From Sphingobacteriales bacterium (lineage in GTDB: Bacteria > Bacteroidota > Bacteroidia > Chitinophagales > UBA2359), in NCBI GenBank assembly GCA_016706405.1, contig JADJJT010000003.1, forward strand, positions 975,772-1,039,771: a stretch of 64,000 bases of DNA, given 5' to 3'. The translations under genes were made by a program, and so were the position numbers. Of this stretch, positions 48,656-56,710 are shown piece by piece (position 1 is the stretch's first letter; every line of letters begins with the position of its first letter). The notes beneath the pieces were generated by a model. It was not told the origin of the DNA. It saw nothing but the letters and a program-made list of their open reading frames with translations, and made no database searches.

Positions 48656-49801
48656 TTACCCTTGTTGTGTGCTGTGCTGGTTTTCGGTCAAGTGTTTATA
48701 GTCTGATTTTTCGATAAATAAATCTTGTTCTACTCCGTCAAGTTTATTTATAATTGCTTTGATTGCTTCGTCTGATTGGTCAATTCCTATCCATTGTCTG
48801 CCGTTGGTTTGTGCAGATTTTAAGGTTGTTCCCGAACCTGCAAAACAGTCTAAAATAATGCTGTTTTCATTTGAAGAAGTCGTAACGATAATATCCAATA
48901 AATCAGAGTTTTTTTCGGTTGGATAAACAGGATATTGAGGGTCTTTAAATTCCCAAATATCTTGCATACGTTTACCTTCTTGCTCGTCAAAATAGATTTT
49001 TTTTCTTGGATTTCCGTTGTTGCTCCACTCAATTAAACCATCATTGTCCCATTGTTCTAAAATTGAAACTTCACTTCTCCAATGTCTGCCTTTGGGTGGT
49101 AAAATTCCTTTAAATGCTTGCGAAGTTTTTCCGTTTTGTGTTTCGCCTGGTGCGTGAAGTGGAATAGTTGTATATCTTCTTCCGTCTTTTTCTGTTTTTG
49201 GAAAAAGTTTGATTTTATCTTCTTCGGTGTAAGGCATTTTGGGTTCGTTCCAAATTAAATTGTCGGATTTGGAATAGAATAAAATCAAGTCTTTGATGTT
49301 ACCATAACCTTTTCGTGCAAAATTTTTCGGATTGCATTTTACTCTTGTAATGTCGTTTCTAAAATTCTCAATTCCAAAAATTTCGTCCATTACAATTTTC
49401 ACATAATGCCCGATTTTGTAATCAATGTGTAAATAAATCGAACCGTTGTCGGAAAGTAACATTTTAAGTAAAACCAAACGCTCACGAATAAATTCGATAA
49501 AGTCAAAACCTTTCAAAGTGTCCGAATATGCAATATTTCCATTTTTAGAATTACTGATGGTGCTTGCTCTTCCGTCTGTAATGGTAAAAGTGTTATTGGT
49601 TGCAAACGGTGGGTCAATATATATTAAATCAATTTTACCTGCTAAATTGTGTTGTGTTATGAGTTGTTTTAGTGCAACTAAATTATTGGCTTGAATGAGT
49701 AAATTAGGACTGTCAGAATTATTGATTTGTTCCAAAGTTATGTCTGGAATGCTATCAAAAATTTGCTGTTCAGTTTTTTTATTAGGGTAATTCAATTGCA
49801 T
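48656..49801 (-). CDS. Beta-class DNA methyltransferase of a type II-like R-M pair
   Basis: A 381-residue methyltransferase with DPPF at 63-66 (LIYIDPPFATNN), then the target-recognition region, and the SAM motif ILDCFAGSGTTLKSAQTNGRQWIGID near residue 325. The motif order is beta class, as in Mod-type and N6-adenine/N4-cytosine enzymes. The end is odd: the reading frame runs through the unit edge GTTGTGTGC, and its stop codon is supplied by the terminus of IS-B. The native C-terminus is therefore altered by a few residues. It is 12 bases after the nuclease gene. Confidence 0.88.
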   Translation of the reverse strand: MQLNYPNKKTEQQIFDSIPDITLEQINNSDSPNLLIQANNLVALKQLITQHNLAGKIDLIYIDPPFATNNTFTITDGRASTISNSKNGNIAYSDTLKGFDFIEFIRERLVLLKMLLSDNGSIYLHIDYKIGHYVKIVMDEIFGIENFRNDITRVKCNPKNFARKGYGNIKDLILFYSKSDNLIWNEPKMPYTEEDKIKLFPKTEKDGRRYTTIPLHAPGETQNGKTSQAFKGILPPKGRHWRSEVSILEQWDNDGLIEWSNNGNPRKKIYFDEQEGKRMQDIWEFKDPQYPVYPTEKNSDLLDIIVTTSSNENSIILDCFAGSGTTLKSAQTNGRQWIGIDQSDEAIKAIINKLDGVEQDLFIEKSDYKHLTENQHSTQQG

Positions 49802-49813
49802 AATTTCAGAGTT

Positions 49814-50596
49814 TTAAAGTTGATAAAGAAATTCACGCAATACCAAACTGCTCATAATATTCAAGTCTTTGTATTTTCCCGTGATGTCTTTGTACATTTT
49901 GTTGTTCCCTTTGATGTACAGAACTCCGTCAAGGATTGCAATTTTCACGGCATTTATTTCTGCTGACATTACAGTGCTGATTGCATCGTTAAATTGTGCA
50001 TTTTGATGCCCGCCAAAATCTGTCAAAAATTTGGCTTCGCCAATAACGAGTTTTCCGTTAAATCTTCCAACAAAGTCTAAACCTTTTGGATGTTCGTATT
50101 TTAGAAATTCGTTTGCAAACTTCATCAGTTGAGCATCGCTTCCGTTCAAAATTGCATCGTTGTTATTTGATGTAAATTCTTCGTAAGAAACAGGTTCAAT
50201 TCCTAATGCTTTTGAATTGAGCCAACGTCTGAATAGAGGTCCGATTTGTCGGTTTGTTTCTTTTGGTTCACTACAACGTTCAAAAATTTTGTCCAAACCC
50301 ATTTCATAAAGTCGTCCACAAATTCTATTTATCGTTTTAGGATTTCGGTCTATGGCACTTCCGTCACGTTTGAGGTAGGCAATATAGCTGTCTTTGATAG
50401 GGAAAAGGTCGAGTTTTAAAAGTTCTCTAATAAGAGTATCATTATTTTTATCGTCAAATGCTTTTTCAATATTTGTCCAACGAACTTGGTTTATTTCTCT
50501 AATTCCTTCGGGTATAGTCGGATATACTTGGAATAAATCGTCCAAATATGATTTCTGACTTGCGTATTCTATGCTTAATTCTGTCCAATAATTCAT
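49814..50596 (-). CDS. Putative PD-(D/E)xK type II restriction endonuclease
   Basis: A 260-residue protein with a nuclease-like core GLDFVGRFNGKLVIGEAKFLTDFGGHQNAQF, in which the D of GLD and E-A-K of GEAK would be catalytic. IGPLFRRWL near residue 118 resembles Tsp45I-type enzymes, but I am not sure of the family. Its position directly before a methyltransferase with a 12-base gap supports an R-M role. Unit edges GTTGTGTGCT (48664) and AGCACACAAC (50667-50676) are complementary at all 10 positions. Confidence 0.75.
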   Translation of the reverse strand: MNYWTELSIEYASQKSYLDDLFQVYPTIPEGIREINQVRWTNIEKAFDDKNNDTLIRELLKLDLFPIKDSYIAYLKRDGSAIDRNPKTINRICGRLYEMGLDKIFERCSEPKETNRQIGPLFRRWLNSKALGIEPVSYEEFTSNNNDAILNGSDAQLMKFANEFLKYEHPKGLDFVGRFNGKLVIGEAKFLTDFGGHQNAQFNDAISTVMSAEINAVKIAILDGVLYIKGNNKMYKDITGKYKDLNIMSSLVLREFLYQL

Positions 50597-50673
50597 AGGG
50601 TCAAATTTACAAAAAATAAATTACGATTTCTGTTTTCGGTTGAGATTTGTGCGGTTGGTTTAGCATAGCACAC

Positions 50674-51906
50674 AACGGAAAAGGCTTTGCGTTGGGCGGC
50701 CTACGAAGGACAAATTTACAATACATTTTTAAGTTTTATTAGAAAATTCTTCCCTTGAAATAACACTTCCGCCCGCCTAATCGTAAAGCCATTGTTATAT
50801 AAATGTTATTTTATCTGCCTGCAAGTTTATACTTTCCAGATACTTTAGCACAACAGTCGGCAAACGACTAACCGTGCTGGCCGAGTTAATAGTTCCGAAA
50901 ACTACTAAGTTTTCAAGCGACCTACAAAATTGCAAATTTTCACCGTGTTTTCCTATAAATTTTTCTGATAATTTTATATAACGGAAAAGGCTTTGCGTTG
51001 GGCGGCCTACGAAGGACAAATTTACAATACATTTTTAAGTTTTATTAGAAAATTCTTCCCTTGAAATAACACTTCCGCCCGCCTAATCGTAAAGCCATTG
51101 TTATATAAATGTTATTTTATCTGCCTGCAAGTTTATACTTTCCAGATACTTTAGCACAACAGTCGGCAAACGACTAACCGTGCTGGCCGAGTTAATAGTT
51201 CCGGGAAAACTACTAAGTTTTCAAGCGACCTACAAAATTGCAAATTTTCACCGTGTTTTCCTATAAATTTTTTCTGATAATTTTATATAACGGAAAAGGC
51301 TTTGCGTTGGGCGGCCTACGAAGGACAAATTTACAATACATTTTTAAGTTTTATTAGAAAATTCTTCCCTTGAAATAACACTTCCGCCCGCCTAATCGTA
51401 AAGCCATTGTTATATAAATGTTATTTTATCTGCCTGCAAGTTTATACTTTCCAGATACTTTAGCACAACAGTCGGCAAACGACTAACCGTGCTGGCCGAG
51501 TTAATAGTTCCGGAAAACTACTAAGTTTTCAAGCGACCTACAAAGTTGCAAAGTTTCACTGTGTTTTCCTATAAATTTTTCTGATAATTTTATATAACGG
51601 AAAAGGCTTTGCGTTGGGCGGCCTACGAAGGACAAATTTACAATACATTTTTTAAGTTTTATTAGAAAATTCTTCCCTTGAAATAACACTTCCGCCCGCC
51701 TAATCGTAAAGCCATTGTTATATAAATGTTATTTTATCTGCCTGCAAGTTTATACTTTCCAGATACTTTAGCACAACAGTCGGCAAACGACTAACCGTGC
51801 TGGCCGAGTTAATAGTTCCGGAAAACTACTAAGTTTTCAAGCGACCTACAAAATTGCAAATTTTCACCGTGTTTTCCTATAAATTTTTCTGATAATTTTA
51901 TATAAC
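50674..51906. repeat. Four tandem ORF-poor cassette-like units of 306-309 bp
   Basis: Units start at the AAC at 50674, 50980, 51289 and 51596 and end at 51904. Each has an attC-like hairpin (AAAGGCTTTGCGTTGGGCGG... paired with CCGCCCGCCTAATCGTAAAG) of about 125 bp and a body of about 180 bp bordered by GTTATATAAA and TTTATATAAC, which are perfect complements. The body has a small hairpin AGTCGGCAAACGACT. Units differ by single-base indels and a few substitutions (unit 3: AAAGTTGCAAAGTTT). The longest frame (74 codons, minus) runs through the hairpin and is unlikely to be a gene. A small RNA or regulatory role is possible. Confidence 0.8.
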
Positions 51907-52023
51907 GGTTTGGGGCTTGGCGAAGTGGGGGCATTCAAGGCACAAATGTTTAATAAACCACAAATGTTGATAGACGTACAAATGCTCAATTTAGCACTTC
52001 TGCCCCCATTTTGCCAATACCTT
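51904..52023. repeat. attC-like hairpin interrupted by IS-B copy 3
   Basis: AACGGTTTGGGGCTTGGCGA at the left. GTGGGGGCA pairs with TGCCCCCAT, GGCTTGGC with GCCAA, and GGT with ACC at 52018. The right edge GTTAGCGG is displaced to 53823 by IS-B. Confidence 0.65.
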
Positions 52024-53818
52024 GTGCCTGTTGCACAACTCAAAGGTAGTGAAAAATTAATATACAAAAAAAATTTGGTGAAATATTTTTAAAAAGAATA
52101 GGAAAATTCAATAATTTGTAGTATATTTGCCTGCATTATGCAAGGACGAAAACAACTGACCCCGCAACTATTTTACCAACTAAGTTTAGACCAATTAGTT
52201 CCGGAAGATAATTTTTACCGCCGAATAAACAACCACCTCAATCTCGATTTTCTGTACCCAGCTACCAAGCAGTATTACGGCTCCGAAGGGCAGCAAAGTA
52301 TAGACCCGGTGGTGTTTTTCAAAATTTTGTTGGTGGGCTACCTCAACAATATCAACAGCGACCGCGCTTTGCTTGCCTACTGCAACAACTGCCTTGATGT
52401 TCGCCTGTTTTTGGGCTACGACCTCAACGAATCGCTGCCTTGGCACTCGACCATTAGCCGCACACGGCAACTGTTTGGCGAGGAAGTATTTTGGGTTTAT
52501 TCAGAAAAATTCTGTCGCTTTGCGTAAAATCCGGAATGGTGCGCGGCAAACGCCAGGCGGTCGATAGCGCCTTCATCAAAGCCAATGCCAGCATGGATAG
52601 TTTGGTCGAAAAAGAGGTTTTAGAAGATGCCTCGGCCTTTGTGTCGGAATTAGAAGAAAACAGCGAATTTAAAGTAACTACCGAGCGCAAAAAATTGGTA
52701 GAGCGGCACCACAAATGGAAAGAAGAGGCCTACAAAGATATGCCCGCCGGCAACAATAAATCCGGACGTTTAGATGAAGATGGCCATGAAATTCGGCCTA
52801 AATTTTTAAGCAATCACACGCATTATTCGCCTACCGATCCCGGATGCTAAAATAAGCGTAAAGCCCCGGAAAAGCCCGCCAGCTAAACTATTCGGGGCAG
52901 TTGGCCGTTGACGATGCGCACCATGTCATAACGGGAGCTTGCGCCAGCACATCGGGCAGCAAAGACAGTGCCATTTTTGGCGAAATCATGAACCAAACCA
53001 TCGCAAATTTCAAAGAAAACGGCTTGGAAATGGAAGAGGTTTTGGCCGATGCGGGTTACAGCAGTGGCGAGAGTTTGCGTATTGCGAGGCGCATCATATC
53101 AACGCATACATTCCAAATTTTGGGCAGTACAAAACCCCAACGCGAGGGCTTTGTTTTCAACAAAAAACTCAACCGCTACCGATGTGTAAAAAAGGGCGGC
53201 AACAAGGCTATTTTGACCTTCAAAGGCACAAAAACCGACAGCAAAGGCTACACCAAAAACGTTTATCGCAGCAGCGAAAGCGATTGTGGCAAATGCCCCC
53301 TCAGAGCCTTGTGTTGCGGTGCGGTAAGCAAATTCAAAAAATTAGACGACAGCATTCACAAACCCCTGTACGACAAGATGCACCGCAAACTCAACAAAGA
53401 CAAAAACTACACCCGATTTTTAACCAAACGCCGAAGCTCAACCGTTGAGCCAGTGCTGGGAACGCTTATCAATCATCACAACATGAAACGAGTGAATGCA
53501 CGAGGAATAGCCCAAGCCAATAAACACGTTTTAATGGCGGCTTTGAGCTATAATTTGAAGAAACTGTTAAAATTTATCCGGAAAATGCCCAAAATGTACG
53601 CTCAAATGCCCAGTACCGCCAAATTGGGCAGCAGGTATTGGTTTCTTCAAAATTCACTTTATTGGGCTTAATTAGGTTCATTTTAAGGCATTCAAAAAAA
53701 GGAACTTCCATTTATTTGTCCCGAAATTAAGACTTGCCTAAAACGCGGCAAATGTAGCTACGGCGGGCATTTTAGCCCAAAAACCCGCTTTGTAAAGGGA
53801 GGGTTGTGCAACGGTTAC
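52024..53818 (+). mobile_element. IS-B copy 3 (IS1182-like)
   Basis: 1795 bp with standard termini. Left flank CCTT (52020-52023), right flank CCGT (53819-53822) before GTTAGCGG; one-base mismatch in the target duplication. Confidence 0.92.
52138..53671 (+). pseudogene. IS1182-like transposase, IS-B copy 3 (frameshifted)
   Basis: Clean from MQGRKQLTPQLFYQL to GEEVF, where one T is missing (near 52492). It resumes GLFRKILSLCVK, breaks again at CCCGG near 52840 and at CCCCGG near 52865, and is then open to the end from 52901, including the STVEPVLGTLINHHNMKRV segment. All breaks are in homopolymers or CCGG words. Confidence 0.85.
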
Positions 53819-53867
53819 CCGTGTTAGCGGTTCGTTGTTCTGCTATTGTAGTCTTTTCAATTTAGAA

Positions 53868-54584
53868 TTATAATTTATCCCATTTAATCAGTATAAAAAC
53901 CCAAAAGGGAACGGACAGTCCAAATATTGTATATGTAATAGGATTTCCAAACTCAAAAAGAATGTTCACCCAAGAATGAAGCGTTATGGCAATTATAACA
54001 GATTTGGATTTGTTTACACTCTCTCCGATAATCCAAGAAAGTATTGAATTTGGAATGATAAAGAGTAATGGTCGGAGGATTCTTGCAATGATGCTACCCG
54101 ATAATGTTCGTGTTGTAAAGTGCCACAGTTCCCACATTACTCCGATAATCAGATAACGTTTCCATTTAGGTAAATGGTTGAGTTGGTCTTGCAAAAAACC
54201 ACGCCAACCAAGTTCTTCTCCAAGTGTAAAGATGAAAGTACCAACCATATAAATGGCAAAATTCATATACGAACCGTCAAATCCCTTGAAACCAAAAGCC
54301 ATGAAAAACGCCATTGGTATCACCCAAAACAAAAGGCTTTTAATAATTGAAGTTCCAAAGAATGTAATAGTTTTTACAGTTTGTTTTCTAAAAAGTAGAC
54401 TGCAAATTATGGCAGATAGTCCGGGTCCCCACATTATTAGACTAAGCTTAATAACCATAGGAATTTTTAGACTATTCCAGCTCTCGCTATTTATGTCTCT
54501 CCAATAGAAAAATGGCCATGAGAATAAACACGCTAAAAAATAAAAAATGATAACTGGCTTATATTTTTGATAAAATAGTTTCAT
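53868..54584 (-). CDS. CPBP (CAAX-like) intramembrane metalloprotease
   Basis: A 238-residue protein with about seven membrane segments and the CPBP motifs EELGWRGFLQDQL (EExxxR at 123-128), WELWHF, and HSWVNILFEF with the second metal His. Bacterial members cleave or protect membrane peptides, including in bacteriocin self-immunity; the substrate here is unknown. Unit edges GTTAGCGGT (53823) and ATCGCTAAC (54612-54620) match at 8 of 9 positions, with a 28-base leader. Confidence 0.88.
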   Translation of the reverse strand: MKLFYQKYKPVIIFYFLACLFSWPFFYWRDINSESWNSLKIPMVIKLSLIMWGPGLSAIICSLLFRKQTVKTITFFGTSIIKSLLFWVIPMAFFMAFGFKGFDGSYMNFAIYMVGTFIFTLGEELGWRGFLQDQLNHLPKWKRYLIIGVMWELWHFTTRTLSGSIIARILRPLLFIIPNSILSWIIGESVNKSKSVIIAITLHSWVNILFEFGNPITYTIFGLSVPFWVFILIKWDKL

Positions 54585-54622
54585 TTTATTCTATTTTGTC
54601 GTTTCACAATGATCGCTAACGG

Positions 54623-56301
54623 CAGTCCGTCTAAAAACTCATAAGTTTCGGCAAATTTACATTATAAGTTTTAAATAGAGGCGATTTGAGGGCTTGTTTT
54701 TTTGCGTTAATAAATCTTGGATGAAATATATTTTGAGGAGAGAGAGGGGCGCATATCTCCTTAAAACGAGCTATAAAAAGACGAAAAACAAAAAACAGGG
54801 TTTTTAACCACGTTTTGAACAGCTCACGAGGCAAAATATTGAATAATCGGCGCAAATTATAGGCAGTCATTATAAGCCCCACATCGGCGGCGGCGCGCTC
54901 AATGCCCCGCTTGGTGATGATGTAGGAGTAACCCCATTGCCGTTTAATTGTGCCGTAGGGGTGTTCTACTATTTGCTGCCGAAGCTTATACAAGTTTTTA
55001 TTTTTTCTATGTTTTTTTGTTAATATCTACATATTGTTGGTACTCGCTCCGCTCTATGAGTCTGCCTTTTGCATTTTTGGTGCATAACAATTTGACGGGA
55101 CAATGCTGACATTTAGTGGTTTTATAATGTTTAACATAATAGGTCGAGTTCTCTTTGGTTTTGAGGTAGTTATTGCCGTTTGTACGGAGTGTTTCTCCCT
55201 GCGGACAGTTGTAGGTATCGGTAAGATTGTTGTAGTCAAAGCGGTCAAAATTGTAATCCGGATTAGGTGCGCAAGCGGCAACTGAGGGTATGGCTGTCAT
55301 AATTTCTACCCCCATTTCGACTGCCGTTTTTATTTCACTTCCGGTGTGATATCCTTTGTCGTAAAGTGCTGTAAAGCCCGTTGTTCCCAATATTGTTTGC
55401 GCGCTTTGCAGCATTTCGCCCATAAGCTTTGCTGTCGTTGGTATTGGTAAGTTTGTAATCAATAATGAGTTTGTGTTTATCATCTACGGTGGTTTGAACG
55501 TTGTACCCTACTTCGGTAATATTGTTGCGGGTAATGAGTTGGCGGCTGTCAGGGGTCGGTGGTAGAAATTTGTTTTTCGCCCGTATCCTCAAGTTGTTGC
55601 TGAAGGGCTTGGTAGTTTAGTTGCCGTTGTGTTTGTTTGTCTATTTCTGCTTGTATAATTTGTTTGTTCTCTTCATCGGCGGCGGCAAGTTCGGCGTTGT
55701 ACTCGTCTAACTTTTTGTCAATATAGGCAAGATGTTGTGCTATTTTCTTTTCATTAAAATTGTTTTTCTTGCTGTTTTGAGCCCGAAGTTTGGTCGAGTC
55801 GCTGGCAATGAGTTTGCCCCTATTAATTGAAATTGTTTTGCTATGCGCACGGTGTGCCGAAATACTTCCCGGATGGCTTTTTGATTATCTTTCCGGAAAT
55901 TGGCTATGGTATTGTGGTCGGGTGCTAATTGTTGCAACAGCCACATCACTCGGTATTGCGCCTGCACTCTTTTCTAACACTCTCGAAGAACGAATGCAGT
56001 TTAAATACCCGTAAATAAACAATTTGAGCAAATCTTTCGGGTTGTATGCTGGCCGACCTTCAGCATTTAGTTTGCTGGCAAAACCAAATTTTTCCATCTC
56101 AATACTTTCAACAAACATATCAATTAACCGAACTTCATTGTCCGAAGCGATAATATTGTCTAAGCAATCGGTAAATAAAACGGCTTGTTCTCTTGGTATT
56201 CCTTTAATATATTCCATGCCACTAAATTACGAAATAAATTAAATATTACCCAATTATTTGAAAGAAAAAATAAAATTATTTGAAGGTTTTTAGACAGTCT
56301 G
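54623..56301 (-). mobile_element. IS-A copy 3 (IS1182-like)
   Basis: 1679 bp with standard IS-A termini and ACGG on both sides (54619-54622 and 56302-56305). Inserted after ATCGCTAACGG. Some substitutions relative to copy 2 cluster in 55360-55690. Confidence 0.92.
54631..56217 (-). pseudogene. IS1182-like transposase, IS-A copy 3 (frameshifted)
   Basis: Start MEYIKGIPREQAVLFTDCLD at 56217. Breaks occur near 55970, 55820, 55555, 55425 and 55015. All conserved blocks seen in copy 2 are present, including the CPQGETLRTNG to CPVKLLCTKNAKG cysteine segment and EHPYGTIKRQWGY. Confidence 0.85.
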
Positions 56302-56437
56302 ACGGTTCTCAGCTATACGCAGGCAGGGATTTTAACCACTGAACTTCCTACGAAGAACTGAACTTCAAATATAGCACTTTTCTGTCCTACGAAGCACGAA
56401 CCCCCTGCTTGCGTATAGGTGATGTTATAAGCAGGCC
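56302..56437. repeat. attC-like hairpin beside the RND operon
   Basis: Continues from ACGG as TTCTCAGCTATACGCAGGCA and closes with CCCCCTGCTTGCGTATAGGTG, then GATGTTATAAGCAGGCC. CTATACGCA pairs with TGCGTATAG and GCAGG with CCTGC. Only the left side carries IS-A; the right edge GTTATAAGC (56424) is intact. Confidence 0.7.
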
Positions 56438-56593
56438 TTCTGTCTGTCGAGGTTGTTAAGTCCTTGTCTGCTGTGAGTTTCGCTGTCATTGTCGAGTTGC
56501 GAATGAGTCTGTTTGTGTCGGCTGTAGGTAGCGGCTTTAAAAATTTTAGAAGGGAAGGAAATTTAAAAAAATAATTTTTCTTTGGGTGGTAAA
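56438..56593. other. Noncoding 3' region of the RND operon
   Basis: No gene seen. The segment near 56440-56470 (TTCTGTCTGTCGAGGTTGTT) resembles the one at 42105-42125 (TTCTTTTCTGTCGAGTTGTT), so this sequence and the adjacent hairpin e3 are related to the 3' region of the CfrBI-like unit. Confidence 0.45.
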
Positions 56594-56700
56594 GGTGTAA
56601 GCTCTTTTGCAATTTTTGGTCTGTGCGTTGGCTTGTGCGAAACGAAGTTCACGAACACTATAAATAAGCAATAGTGAGTAATTGCAAATGTGCTTACACC
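56594..56700. repeat. Long hairpin with TCT/TGT internal loop (e3)
   Basis: Arms 56594-56614 and 56680-56700 are 21 bases each and pair perfectly except for a central 3-by-3 loop (TCT opposite TGT): 9 bp plus 9 bp. The core context GCTCTTTT opposite AAATGTGC is the same as in e1 and e2. The loop of 65 bases contains TGTGCGTTGGCTTG. It ends 11 bases before the RND pump stop codon and may act as its terminator. Confidence 0.7.
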
Positions 56701-56710
56701 TGTGTGATGG

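Larger units (their letters stand above)
46866..48659 (+). mobile_element. IS-B copy 2 (IS1182-like)
   Basis: 1794 bp with standard IS-B termini. Left flank CGAT, right flank CCTT before GTTGTGTGC. The flanks differ, so it is not a simple insertion; recombination with another IS-B copy is likely. Confidence 0.9.

Noticed and set aside
50795..51019. 74-codon minus-strand ORF in the tandem units
   Set aside because: Uses a TTG inside the attC-like hairpin and is disrupted in some units by indels; no family resemblance. Kept only as a possibility within the repeat entry.
50674..51906. CRISPR array
   Set aside because: The four repeats are 307 bp long and contiguous, without short repeats and unique spacers of 30-40 bp.
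38653..56301. Composite transposon formed by pairs of IS-A or IS-B moving the R-M genes
   Set aside because: Each IS has its own target duplication in a separate attC-like site, and unit edges pair across the genes, so cassette exchange explains the layout better.
56313..56612. 99-codon minus-strand ORF between IS-A copy 3 and hairpin e3
   Set aside because: Runs through the attC-like hairpin with no start signal or recognisable domain.
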